NCBI GenBank assembly: GCA_964355075.1
Contig: CAYHCF010000015.1
Location: 21,256-85,255 of the forward strand
Direction: 5' to 3'
Length of the DNA stretch: 64,000 nt
From: B1 sp964355075
GTDB lineage: Bacteria > Bacteroidota > Bacteroidia > UKL13-3
Shown: piece after piece, positions 55,782-64,000 of the stretch
How positions within the stretch are numbered: position 1 is the first letter of the stretch
Layout: each line of letters begins with the position of its first letter
Made by a program: the position numbers and the translations under genes
Notes under the pieces: generated by a model
Databases searched by the model: none
The model's input: the letters and a program-made list of their open reading frames with translations, nothing else
Told to the model about the DNA's origin: nothing

Positions 55782-57707
55782 ATGAATATTACTTTACCAG
55801 ACGGTTCCGTTCGTTCGTTTGAACGGGGCACCACCGCCTTAGAAATCGCAAAATCTATCAGTGAAGGTCTTGCGCGCAATGTGCTTACAGGCAAATTTAA
55901 CAATCAGGTTATTGAACTTACTGAACCCATAACGGAGGATGGATCCTTACATTTATACACCTGGGATAGCACAGAGGGGAAAACGGCTTTCTGGCATTCT
56001 TCAGCGCATGTGATGGCTCAGGCCATAGAATTTTTTTACCCAAAAGTGAATTTAACCATCGGACCGGCCATTGAAAACGGTTTTTATTATGATTTAGATT
56101 TAGGTGGAGAGAGTATTTCTGACAAAGACTTCAAGAAAATTGAAGAAAAGATGCTGGAACTAGCCCGGGAAAAGGCAGAATTTCATAAAAAATCCATCAG
56201 TAAAGCAGAGGCGTTGGCCTATTATCAGGAGCGAAACAATCCTTTTAAAGTTGAATTAATTGAAAACCTGAATGACGGTGAAATAAGTTTTTGTACACAC
56301 AGCAACTTTACCGATTTATGCAGGGGAGGTCATATACCCAATACGGGCTTTATCAAAGCAGTAAAATTGATGAGCATTGCCGGAGCGTATTGGCGGGGAA
56401 ATGAAAAGAATCCGCAATTAACCCGCGTTTATGGGATCACTTTCCCAAAACTTGCCGAGCTTACTGAATATTTGTTGATGCTTGAAGAGGCGAAAAAAAG
56501 AGATCACCGAAAATTAGGTAAAGAGCTCGAGATTTTCACTTTTGATGATGATATTGGTCCGGGTTTGCCGTTGTGGTTGCCAAATGGGGGTGCCATCATT
56601 GAAATTTTAGAAAGTTTTGCAAAGAAAACGGAGCTTGAAGGTGGTTATGTGAGAGTAAAAAGCCCACATATTGCTAAAGAGAGCTTATATATAAAGAGTG
56701 GGCATCTTCCTTATTATCAGGATAGTATGTTTCCTCCAATGGAAGTAGACGGGGATAAATATTATTTGAAAGCGATGAATTGCCCGCATCACCATAAAAT
56801 ATTTGCGGCAGTGCCCAAAAGTTACCGCGATTTGCCTTTGCGCTACGCCGAATATGGAACCTGTTACCGGTATGAGCAAAGCGGAGAGCTATTTGGTTTG
56901 ATGCGGGTTCGCTGTTTGCAGATGAATGATGCTCACATTTATTGCACGGAGGACCAGTTTGAGGAGGAGTTTAGGAAAGTAAATGATTTGTATTTAAAAT
57001 ATTTCAAGGTTTTTGAAATTGACAAATATGTCATGCGTTTTTCAAAGCATGATCCTGCAAAATTGGGTCAGAAATACATTAATTCGCCCGAGCTTTGGAT
57101 CAAAACCGAAGAAATGGTGCGTAAAGTTCTGATAAAACTGGGTGTAAATTATGTTGAAGTGGAGGATGAGGCAGCATTTTATGGCCCAAAAATAGATATT
57201 CAGATTTATTCCGCTATTGGCAGGGAGTTTACTTTGGCAACCAATCAGGTTGATTTTGCTCAGGCCGAAAGATTTGATTTACATTTCACGAACGAGAAAA
57301 ATGAGAAGGAAAGGCCGCTCATCGTACACCGCGCACCGCTCGGCACCCATGAGCGTTTTATAGGTTTTTTGCTTGAACACTATGCCGGAAATCTACCATC
57401 CTGGCTGGCACCCAAGCAGGTTAGTGTATTACCAATCAGTGATAAGTATATACCCTACGCGCAAAAACTTGTTGATTTGATGAAAAAAGCTGATATTCGC
57501 GCCCTCTTTGACGACAGGAACGAGAAGATTGGCAAGAAAATACGCGATGCGGAAATGAAAAAAATCCCGTATATGCTGGTGGTTGGGGAAAATGAGATGG
57601 AAGAAGGCAGTGTATCGGTACGGAAGCATGGAGAGGGGGATATCGGGAAAATGTTGGCAGAGGATTTTATTAACTTTTTTAACAGTAAACTAACAGTAAA
57701 AATATAA
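55782..57707 (+). CDS. thrS: Threonyl-tRNA synthetase
   Basis: A 641-residue synthetase. The TGS domain (1-60), the editing domain with SSAHVMAQA (about 73-82), the catalytic core with the zinc ligand Cys in AMNCPHHHKIF, motif 3 RAPLGTHERFIGFLLEHY and an anticodon-binding domain (about 540-641) are all visible. It loads Thr on tRNA and clears mischarged Ser. Followed after 6 bases by infC, with rpmI and rplT, the classical order of the translation cluster. Confidence 0.98.
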   Translation: MNITLPDGSVRSFERGTTALEIAKSISEGLARNVLTGKFNNQVIELTEPITEDGSLHLYTWDSTEGKTAFWHSSAHVMAQAIEFFYPKVNLTIGPAIENGFYYDLDLGGESISDKDFKKIEEKMLELAREKAEFHKKSISKAEALAYYQERNNPFKVELIENLNDGEISFCTHSNFTDLCRGGHIPNTGFIKAVKLMSIAGAYWRGNEKNPQLTRVYGITFPKLAELTEYLLMLEEAKKRDHRKLGKELEIFTFDDDIGPGLPLWLPNGGAIIEILESFAKKTELEGGYVRVKSPHIAKESLYIKSGHLPYYQDSMFPPMEVDGDKYYLKAMNCPHHHKIFAAVPKSYRDLPLRYAEYGTCYRYEQSGELFGLMRVRCLQMNDAHIYCTEDQFEEEFRKVNDLYLKYFKVFEIDKYVMRFSKHDPAKLGQKYINSPELWIKTEEMVRKVLIKLGVNYVEVEDEAAFYGPKIDIQIYSAIGREFTLATNQVDFAQAERFDLHFTNEKNEKERPLIVHRAPLGTHERFIGFLLEHYAGNLPSWLAPKQVSVLPISDKYIPYAQKLVDLMKKADIRALFDDRNEKIGKKIRDAEMKKIPYMLVVGENEMEEGSVSVRKHGEGDIGKMLAEDFINFFNSKLTVKI

Positions 57708-57713
57708 GCATAC

Positions 57714-58322
57714 TTGGCAGCACCAAATACACCAAACACGGGAGCACCAGCCGGCCCGGGAGGAATAAAGCCTCCATTCCGGGGAAATTTCAGAGGAAGA
57801 CGTTCGTTAGAACCTGAACACAAAATCAATAACTTAATCAGGTCGTTGCAGGTTAGGTTGGTTGGTGAAAACATTGAAGTGGGGGTTTATACCTTAAGCC
57901 AGGCACTACAAATTGCAAATGATCAGGATTTGGATTTGGTGGAGATATCGCCAAATGCAGAACCTCCGGTATGCAGGGTTGTAGATTATAAAAAGTTCTT
58001 ATACGAGCAAAAAAAGAAGAAAAAAGAGCAGAAAGCCAACCAGGCCAAATCGGAGATAAAAGAGATCAGGTTTGGTCCGAATACGGATGAGCATGATTTT
58101 GAATTTAAATTAAAGCATGCCGAAAACTTTATAAAAGAGGGGCATAAGGTAAGGGCATATGTATTTTTTAAAGGAAGGGCAATCGTGTATAAAGAGCGCG
58201 GAGAGGTATTGTTGTTACAATTGGCTCAACGTTTATCTGAGATCGCAAAGGTGGAGCAATTGCCTAAGTTGGAAGGGAAGAAGATGTTTTTGATCATGAA
58301 CCCAAAAGGGAAGTTAAAATAA
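57714..58322 (+). CDS. infC: Translation initiation factor IF-3
   Basis: A 202-residue protein. The N-terminal about 35 residues are Pro/Gly-rich and unstructured (GAPAGPGGIKPPFRGNFRGR). The IF3 N domain follows (EPEHKINNLIRSLQVRLVGE), then a basic linker and the C domain with IRFGPNTDEHDFEFKLKHAE. It prevents early subunit joining and checks the start codon. The start is TTG at 57714; upstream in-frame codons offer no ATG before the thrS stop. Rare start codons are known for infC, because IF3 can control its own translation. 202 residues is longer than E. coli IF3 (180). Confidence 0.93.
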   Translation: MAAPNTPNTGAPAGPGGIKPPFRGNFRGRRSLEPEHKINNLIRSLQVRLVGENIEVGVYTLSQALQIANDQDLDLVEISPNAEPPVCRVVDYKKFLYEQKKKKKEQKANQAKSEIKEIRFGPNTDEHDFEFKLKHAENFIKEGHKVRAYVFFKGRAIVYKERGEVLLLQLAQRLSEIAKVEQLPKLEGKKMFLIMNPKGKLK

Positions 58323-58368
58323 ATAGCGAGCGTAATAAATAACAAAATATAAAAAGGAGAATTAGGAA

Positions 58369-58569
58369 ATGCCTAAAATGAAAACATGCAGTTCAGCCAA
58401 AAAACGTTTTAAAGTTACCCCAAGCGGTAAAATTAAAAGGGCTCAAGCATTCAAAAATCACATTTTAACCAAAAAAACTACTAAAAGTAAGCGTGCTTTA
58501 ACCAAATTGGTTACGGTGAGCCGGGCGGATATGAGTAAGGTTAAGATATTGTTGGCTATCGGCAAGTAA
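58369..58569 (+). CDS. rpmI: 50S ribosomal protein L35
   Basis: A 66-residue basic protein: MPKMKTCSSAKKRFKVTPSG and RAQAFKNHILTKKTTKSKR are standard L35. It sits 46 bases after infC. No unusual feature. Confidence 0.97.
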   Translation: MPKMKTCSSAKKRFKVTPSGKIKRAQAFKNHILTKKTTKSKRALTKLVTVSRADMSKVKILLAIGK

Positions 58570-58691
58570 CCAAAGTCAGCGGCCGTTTAATGGTAGGCCT
58601 AAAACACCAGGTTTAAAATTCGTTTAACCCGAACTCTAGCAAAAAAGATCCCGGTAATAATCGGGGCGCTACGTTCAAAAAGAAAAAAACT

Positions 58692-59036
58692 ATGCCACGT
58701 TCAGTAAATTCGGTAGCGAGCCGGGCTCGCAGAAAGAAACTCCTTAAATTAGCCAAAGGCTATTGGGGTAAAAGAAAAAATGTATTAACCATAGCCAAAC
58801 ACACCATTGATAAAGGTTTAGGTTATGCGTACAGAGACAGAAAGACCAAAAAGCGCAATTTCCGCAGCTTATGGATTATGCGTATCAATGCAGGCGCACG
58901 TTTGCATGGGTTAAGTTATAGTCAGTTTATGAATTTAGTTCATAAAAAAGGCCTTACTATCAACAGAAAAGTTCTTGCTGATATGGCAATGAACCATCCT
59001 GAAACTTTTGAAGCCATTGTTCATTCAGTAAAATAA
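58692..59036 (+). CDS. rplT: 50S ribosomal protein L20
   Basis: A 114-residue protein with typical motifs (MPRSVNSVASRARRKKLLK, then GYWGKRKNVLTIAKHTIDKG and RINAGARLHGLSYSQFMNL). L20 assembles early on 23S rRNA and represses its own operon in other bacteria. A 122-base gap lies between rpmI and rplT, longer than usual for tightly coupled genes; it holds a small hairpin (58647-58664 region, CCCGG...CGGGG) and may carry a control element. An intrinsic terminator follows at 59058. Confidence 0.97.
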   Translation: MPRSVNSVASRARRKKLLKLAKGYWGKRKNVLTIAKHTIDKGLGYAYRDRKTKKRNFRSLWIMRINAGARLHGLSYSQFMNLVHKKGLTINRKVLADMAMNHPETFEAIVHSVK

Positions 59037-59057
59037 TATTTAGTTTATTACGGCAGG

Positions 59058-59095
59058 AAACCCTGATTTGTTTATACAAGTCGGGGTTTTTTGTT
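59058..59095 (+). terminator. Intrinsic terminator of the thrS-rplT operon
   Basis: AAACCCTGATTTG (59058-59070) pairs with CAAGTCGGGGTTT (59077-59089) over a 6-base loop, with a few mismatches or wobble pairs, followed by a T-run. It directly follows rplT. Confidence 0.75.
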
Positions 59096-59129
59096 GGGGT
59101 GGGCAAGGGAAGCATGGTGGCGTGGAAGC

Positions 59130-59400
59130 TCAGAGGCATGGAGGCATGGAGGCAGGAAGCAGGAAGCAGGAGGCAGGAGGCAGGAGGCCGATTTTACGAT
59201 TTACGATGTACGATTTGCGATGTACGATTTGCGATGTACGATTTGCGATTTACGATTTACGATTTACGATGCAGGAAGGATTTACGATTTACGATTTACG
59301 ATGCAGGAAGGAAGCAGGTAGCAGGAGGGCAGGTGAGCAGGAAGTAGTAAGTATGAAGTAGCAAGTAGAAAACAGGAAGTAGGAAGGAATTAGGAAGAAT
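59130..59400. repeat. Short tandem repeat cluster (GCAGGAG-type and 7-bp ACGATTT-type)
   Basis: The gap 59037-59574 has no convincing gene. Bases 59150-59190 carry a GGAGGCA/GGAAGCA run with a 7-base period. Bases 59194-59302 carry a mixture of ACGATTT, ACGATGT and GCGATTT units, again with a 7-base period, interrupted by GCAGGAAGG. A further GCAGGAAG-type run goes to about 59390. The overlapping open frames here are repeat artefacts. Such arrays change length by slippage. Confidence 0.8.
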
Positions 59401-59574
59401 GAATTTAATGGCAGTATAGTATTAATATTTAAGTAAAATATTCCCAAAATAGAAAATATGTTTCATTATGAGCCTTATTCCATTATTGGGCAATTTTGTA
59501 ACTAATAGATAAACAGTTATTTATATATTTTGTCATGGTTATTGTATATCAGTAACTCATAAAAGAACAAAACC

Positions 59575-59952
59575 ATGAAAAATCTAATTTATTTAACTCT
59601 GCTTATCTTATTAGTAAGTACTTCTTGCAAGAAAGACTTATACGATAAATACAATGCAAACCCGAAAGTTAAAAAAACTGTTAATTCAACCGGAGAAATG
59701 GTTGTTGACAAGGATTTTGATTGGAAAACTTCAAGAGATGTGAGCATTAATCTGACAGGTACCGCAAGCAGTCCGGTTCTGATTACTACCCTTGATGGTA
59801 AAATAATTGAGAAAAGTATGTTGACAGATAATCAAACTTATCATACAGTAATCAGCATTCCATCAACTGAGAAAAGTGTGATCTTTCATTATATGGGCAA
59901 ACTCATTACGGTGGAGGTGAAGCAGAGTACTTTAAGCTATAACTTTAAGTAA
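59575..59952 (+). CDS. Small lipoprotein, resembles the start of LruC proteins
   Basis: A 125-residue lipoprotein. The lipobox is VSTSCKKDLYDKY (Cys about 18). The mature part contains DKDFDWKTSRDVSINLTG, a stretch very like the N-terminal region of LruC-domain proteins in Bacteroidota, which are typically lipoproteins with FDWxTxR near the start. The protein then ends (LSYNFK) instead of continuing to a LruC domain, which occurs in the next gene, 240 bases on. Could be a small partner or a fragment after gene splitting. Confidence 0.65.
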   Translation: MKNLIYLTLLILLVSTSCKKDLYDKYNANPKVKKTVNSTGEMVVDKDFDWKTSRDVSINLTGTASSPVLITTLDGKIIEKSMLTDNQTYHTVISIPSTEKSVIFHYMGKLITVEVKQSTLSYNFK

Positions 59953-59996
59953 TAGTTTATCGGTAATCTGGAATGGGTAATTGGTAATTGATAATT

Positions 59997-60080
59997 GGTC
60001 CCTTCCCTTCGACAAGCTCAGGGTAAACTAAGCTCAGGATGACAAATTTTGCTGTCATTGGTAACCTGTCGAACTACGGT
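59997..60080. repeat. Dispersed palindromic repeat (copy 3)
   Basis: Bases 59997-60039 match 590-632 exactly. The element continues with TGACAAATTTTGCTGTCAT and a single right arm CCTGTCGAACTACGG, which is found in the first copy after four arms. TAATTGG-type 7-bp units lie before (from 59976) and TAATTTG units after (60080-60095). It separates the small lipoprotein gene from the LruC gene. Confidence 0.75.
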
Positions 60081-60191
60081 AATTTGTAATTTGTAATCGG
60101 TTAATAAGTTAATAACTCCTGGTTCAATTCACTACAACTATAATTTAATTTCGGATTTTATAATAAATACAAAATTTTATCCTTTATTATT

Positions 60192-63086
60192 ATGATTATC
60201 ACTAAAACAGCACAAAAATTAGTAACAGCCAAAAGTCTGATTCTGACTTGGATATTTCTATTTGGCTTTATGGTTCACACTTATTCAGCTACAGAAAATT
60301 TTACCAGCGGTTCATTTATTGTGAATATGGGAATTGTTCCCCAAACTACAGCTAATGGCATTAAGCCATACGGCATGGTATACGATCTAATGAAGAATTA
60401 CGGAGTTCCCATAAAATGGGTAATTAGCCAAACCAAAGCAAAAGATGGTATTGATTTCACCTATAATAGTATAGATTATAAAGGAGGCACATTTATTATT
60501 CCGCAGGAATTTCGCTCAAGTGCGGTAAACTCAAGAATTACATACTGGCAGGGTCAGGGCGTTCAGGGAGTGACAACAAGCACTGTACTTACTGTTAATG
60601 TGACTCAAACACTTACCTCAGCACCTTTTTGGGCAATGGATTTAGATAACGGAAGAATAGCCATTCAATTTTTAACGGCTGCGGGTATTCCATCCTCGGC
60701 ATATGCATACAGAACACCGGCAAATTTAACAGCTTGTGATGATTTGTTTATTATGCCTCATGCTGATCCAACCTGGGCAACTCATGGGAATTTGTTCGCA
60801 TGGAATTTAACTAGTAAAGGAGGCATTTGGGCAGGTTGTCATGCTGTTAGTGTAATGGAAAGCAGTGTTTGTCAGAATCCATCGAACTCTTCACAGAATC
60901 TGAATTTCTTATCTACCAATCGTCTGGTTAATTATGGTTCACATGCTGACGGAAGTCTACCTTATACGCATACCTTCGTAAATGATCCTGTATTTCAATA
61001 TATGGGTATTTCTGACGGCGCGCATACCAACGGGTCAGAGCAAATTTTTATGCCTGTTAAGACTACGAGTGCATGGAGAGCCTCTACTAAAATCGGGACT
61101 TACGATCCAAGCCAGACCAATGTTCCAACTTTATCAGACGGGCCTGCCGCTATTAATATGTATGGGAGAGGAATGGGAGATAATAATCGCGGATTGGTTA
61201 TGTACCAGGCTGGCCATGATATTAGTGGAACAAGTTCAGTAAATATTGCTGCAATGCGGATGTTTTTTAACTGGTCATTTCTTGCCTGTATGGAAAAAGC
61301 GCCTATTATTACCTACTCCAATATTCCTGCAAATTTAGTAAACGGAACACTTTATTCGAACATGACATGTACGGCAATATCTGCTGTTAGCAGCGGTACT
61401 TATACTTACCAATGGTTTTCATCGGTAACCGGAACATTTAGTGCGCCCACTTCGGCGGTTACCAATTTTACACCTACCGTTACCAGTTCACTACCTGCTT
61501 TTGTTTACTGCCGGGTAACTGACGGTTGTGGAAGGATAACCATTAATCCGTTAAGCATTACGGTTGCACCCAATAATGCACCTCTGGCCAATTGGGATGC
61601 AAAGGCTACTTTCAAGAATACTGCAGTAAGCGGAAACACATCTACCAACGATACCGATCCGGATGGGAATATCAATACAAGCGGTTTTAGTCTCGTTAAT
61701 TCTCCTGCACATGGAACATTAGTATTTAATACAAATGGAACCTATACCTATACACCTGCTTTAAATTATACAGGTTCAGATAATTTTGTTTATCGCATGT
61801 GTGATTTAGGTCTGCCGGTTTATTGTGATACTGCCATTGTATATTTAACCGTTTATTCACCTCCGGTAGCGCATGATGATAATGTAAGCACTTTTATTAA
61901 TGTACCCGTAAATCTAAATGCAGTTGCGAATGATGTTGCAGGAAGTTCTCCTTTAGTTCCTTCTTCTTTGGTGCTCAATCCGGCTACCGCCCCCAACGCG
62001 GGTACGGTTGGCGTTTTTACGAATAATAATAATGGTACGGTTACCTTCACGCCTGCCACAGGATATACAGGTTCAGCCAGTATTATGTATAGTATCAGCG
62101 ATCAGTTAAATCAAACTACTTCTGCTTATTTATATGTGCAAATTAATCCATTGCCAATTGCGGATACTGATCAGGATGGCGTACCGGATGATTACGACGA
62201 TTATCCAACTGATCCGCACAGAGCATTTAACAGGTATTATCCATTAACAGGTTATTCTACATTAATGTACGAAGATCTTTGGCCTGATAAAGGGGATTAT
62301 GATTTTAATGATTTGGTTTTAGACTATCGTTATAATACAGTTACGAATGCCGCAAATAATGTAGTTGAAATAAAGTACACATTTGTTATAAAAGCTATAG
62401 GAGCGGGCCTTCACAATGGATTTGGATTTCAATTGGATAATATTGCTCCCGGCAAGATTACAAGTGTTTCAGGAACCAAAACGCATGATGTCTCCTGGTT
62501 AAGTAATGCAGCAAATGGAACTGAAAATGGACAAACTTATGCCAATATTGTTGTTTTTAGTGATGTATTTCAGGAATTAAAATGGCCCGGAACCGGCAAT
62601 ATGGTAAATGTATGGTTAAGTGGGGCAGAGGCAAATCCATATGTAACACCCGACACCACAAATATTACCGTTACCTTATTAAATAACGGAGTGGCACCAT
62701 TGGCCGGAGCACTGAGTATTGGCAGCTTCCCGCCATCTGCATTTAACCCTTATTTAATTATAGGTGATTCAGGATCATGGAATCAGAACAGGGCGAAAGA
62801 AATTCACCTGCCAAACAGGGTTCCTACTTCTAAAGTATCTTCGGTATTTTGGGGTAAAGGGGATGATAACAGCAACCCGGGTGCAAACCGATATTATAAG
62901 ACTTCCAATAATCTTCCCTGGGCAATAGATATTTATTATTCAATTCCGCATATGCAGGAAAAAAGAGATATTATTTCGGGTTACCTTTATTTCCTGAATT
63001 GGGCAAGCAGCAACGGCACCAGTAATCAGGATTGGTATCAAAATCTAAGCGGCTACAGGAATAATTCCAATTTGTATATTCGTTAA
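60192..63086 (+). CDS. Large surface protein with LruC domain
   Basis: A 964-residue exported protein. Signal peptide about 18-33 (MVHTYSATENF region). An N-terminal domain (about 35-385) of unrecognised fold contains a GGIWAGCHAVSVMES stretch. An Ig-like/PKD-type region follows (about 390-460), then two Ig-like repeats of about 95 residues (FSLVNSPAHGTLVFNTNGTY, then YTGSDNFVYRM). The LruC domain covers about 650-964 (DQDGVPDDYDDYPTDPHRAF, then EDLWPDKGDYDFNDLVLDY). LruC domains are found in surface lipoproteins and adhesin-like proteins. No T9SS tail was recognised, so export may stop at the outer membrane or use another route. Confidence 0.8.
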   Translation: MIITKTAQKLVTAKSLILTWIFLFGFMVHTYSATENFTSGSFIVNMGIVPQTTANGIKPYGMVYDLMKNYGVPIKWVISQTKAKDGIDFTYNSIDYKGGTFIIPQEFRSSAVNSRITYWQGQGVQGVTTSTVLTVNVTQTLTSAPFWAMDLDNGRIAIQFLTAAGIPSSAYAYRTPANLTACDDLFIMPHADPTWATHGNLFAWNLTSKGGIWAGCHAVSVMESSVCQNPSNSSQNLNFLSTNRLVNYGSHADGSLPYTHTFVNDPVFQYMGISDGAHTNGSEQIFMPVKTTSAWRASTKIGTYDPSQTNVPTLSDGPAAINMYGRGMGDNNRGLVMYQAGHDISGTSSVNIAAMRMFFNWSFLACMEKAPIITYSNIPANLVNGTLYSNMTCTAISAVSSGTYTYQWFSSVTGTFSAPTSAVTNFTPTVTSSLPAFVYCRVTDGCGRITINPLSITVAPNNAPLANWDAKATFKNTAVSGNTSTNDTDPDGNINTSGFSLVNSPAHGTLVFNTNGTYTYTPALNYTGSDNFVYRMCDLGLPVYCDTAIVYLTVYSPPVAHDDNVSTFINVPVNLNAVANDVAGSSPLVPSSLVLNPATAPNAGTVGVFTNNNNGTVTFTPATGYTGSASIMYSISDQLNQTTSAYLYVQINPLPIADTDQDGVPDDYDDYPTDPHRAFNRYYPLTGYSTLMYEDLWPDKGDYDFNDLVLDYRYNTVTNAANNVVEIKYTFVIKAIGAGLHNGFGFQLDNIAPGKITSVSGTKTHDVSWLSNAANGTENGQTYANIVVFSDVFQELKWPGTGNMVNVWLSGAEANPYVTPDTTNITVTLLNNGVAPLAGALSIGSFPPSAFNPYLIIGDSGSWNQNRAKEIHLPNRVPTSKVSSVFWGKGDDNSNPGANRYYKTSNNLPWAIDIYYSIPHMQEKRDIISGYLYFLNWASSNGTSNQDWYQNLSGYRNNSNLYIR

Positions 63087-63209
63087 TTGCTTTCGGTTTT
63101 CGGGGTGGATTTTCCATGATACTTGTTTCAGGTGGGTCGTAAGTATGCATAATAAGCGAAAACATTTCACCGACAATATCGATCAAGAACCGCCAATATG
63201 GGTGTTACT

Positions 63210-63475
63210 ACTCCCATAAAAACACCTACAAACCTGAATAGCATACATATTTACCGGCATAGTTTATATTATCCTGTCGTTTAAAGAAAGGAAACCATGT
63301 AATTTTTCAATCCAGTCTTTCATATACATGGGTATCCAGTGCATGGCTTACCCCTATGCAAAAATCAAATACTGTTCAACAAGATTATTGAGTGCCGAAA
63401 GTTCATTTTCATTCAGATAGTTTTTTGCAATACCAACATCCTGTTTTCGTGGTTTTGTGCCTCTCCAAGCGATTT
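63210..63475 (-). pseudogene. Decayed RhuM-family gene (C-terminal fragment)
   Basis: Reverse-strand translation from about 63475 gives WRGTKPRKQDVGIAKNYLNE, then NELSALNNLVEQYLIFA, followed by two stops within three codons at 63348-63356, and then PMYMKDWIEKLHGFLSLNDR. That is the C-terminal part of RhuM-family (virulence-associated RhuM) proteins, whose intact sequence has Glu and Gln where the stops are. A frameshift after the next stop (63264-63266) leads to NINYAGK-like coding. The gene is dead. The gap 63087-64000 holds no intact gene otherwise, except a small hairpin near 63197-63218. Confidence 0.72.
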
Positions 63476-63725
63476 GAAGAATAGCGTTTGGTTAATTCAT
63501 GGGAAAAGTCTGGTAATTTAATTCCCGTATAAAGGCAAGACTGGCGTAAGGAATCCTAATTTGTATCCAAGTCGGTTTGCTCTTATTACAATATGACGGA
63601 CTTATAAATGGCAAAATATTTTTTTTCACGTAAGAGAATATGCAGAACCCTTTTTTACGCATGTAGCAGCATTCAAATACATCAAAAAAATCGTTTCCTC
63701 TAATTCCTTGTTCTGAACACTACGT

Positions 63726-63872
63726 TTCAAAATGGGTCAAAAAAATGATATGAAACTCTTTTCCTAATATTGGGTTTAATGAAAATCAGATAGTTATAAA
63801 TTCCATTTTATTTTGATTTTTTTTAAAAATGTATCATTTGCCAGATTATTTCACTTCAAAATGGGTCAAAAA
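63726..63872. repeat. Paired 18-bp direct repeat near the right edge
   Basis: TTCAAAATGGGTCAAAAA is at 63726-63743 and again at 63855-63872, an exact 18-base match 129 bases apart. Both are followed within 12-20 bases by a TATGAAAC segment. They may be binding sites for a regulator of the gene that probably begins at 63993. Confidence 0.6.
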
Positions 63873-63992
63873 TTCATAAAAATTCCTATTATGAAACAGA
63901 AATTTTGAAACAAAATATATTTAAATAATTGTAAAACAGTATGTTGAGTGTTTTGGATTTGCCTTTGATTGGTAATTGCAAATTCAAATACC

Positions 63993-64000
63993 ATGAAAAC
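63993..64000 (+). CDS. Possible start of a gene cut by the window edge
   Basis: ATGAAAAC at the last eight bases follows 530 bases with no other gene. TGCCTTTG at about 63960-63967 resembles a TAnnTTTG element. Nothing can be said about the product. Low confidence. Confidence 0.25.

Noticed and set aside
58580..58645. tRNA-like string between rpmI and rplT (GTTTAATGGTAG looks like a D-arm)
   Set aside because: No acceptor stem, T-loop or anticodon arm could be completed.
59068..59361. Three overlapping plus-strand frames
   Set aside because: They are translations of 7-bp tandem repeats in all three phases.

Overview
The window comes from a member of the Bacteroidota, a low-GC Gram-negative bacterium, probably able to glide and carrying a type IX secretion system (T9SS). 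The evidence is gldE and gldD behind mutY-ssb, several proteins with T9SS sorting tails, a PKD protein with a CHU_C-type end, TonB-dependent receptors with carboxypeptidase-like N-terminal domains, and promoters of the Bacteroidota type (TAnnTTTG). No rRNA, tRNA, CRISPR array or intact insertion sequence was seen. The order within the phylum cannot be fixed from the sequence alone.

Positions 1-1700 hold the end of lepB, a repeat-rich gap and a MazEF-type toxin-antitoxin pair. Positions 1866-17131 form a sensor/receptor island. The set [MalT-like LuxR regulator, conserved 70-78 residue protein, TonB-dependent receptor] occurs twice. Between the copies lie an internally deleted AraC regulator, a T9SS cargo protein and a third receptor. 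In front of each small-protein/receptor operon sit three half-sites whose sequence differs between the copies in a coordinated way, so each regulator may have its own operator.

Positions 17209-23189 hold a DUF4395 membrane protein, a VapBC-type pair and a three-gene operon that looks like an MksBEF/Wadjet-type condensin (SMC-like ATPase, kleisin-like and MukE-like subunits) without an adjacent nuclease subunit. A housekeeping stretch follows: aroC, a secreted M43 protease, topA, a SirB1-type protein, and on the opposite strand hup, a TPR protein, a 29-residue COX24/bS22-like protein and rng. Divergent from these run mutY, ssb, gldE and gldD. Then come an OmpA/TSP3 protein and hppD and hmgA for tyrosine breakdown.

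Positions 41079-49783 are mostly cell-surface proteins. Next are a PIN-toxin locus with an overlapping 49-codon gene, a PLP decarboxylase, an M20 amidohydrolase, a cold-shock protein and two lipoproteins. The translation cluster thrS-infC-rpmI-rplT starts at 55782. The right end has 7-bp tandem arrays, a lipoprotein and a large LruC-domain protein separated by a dispersed repeat, the remnant of a RhuM-family gene, and a paired direct repeat just before a possible new gene at the edge.
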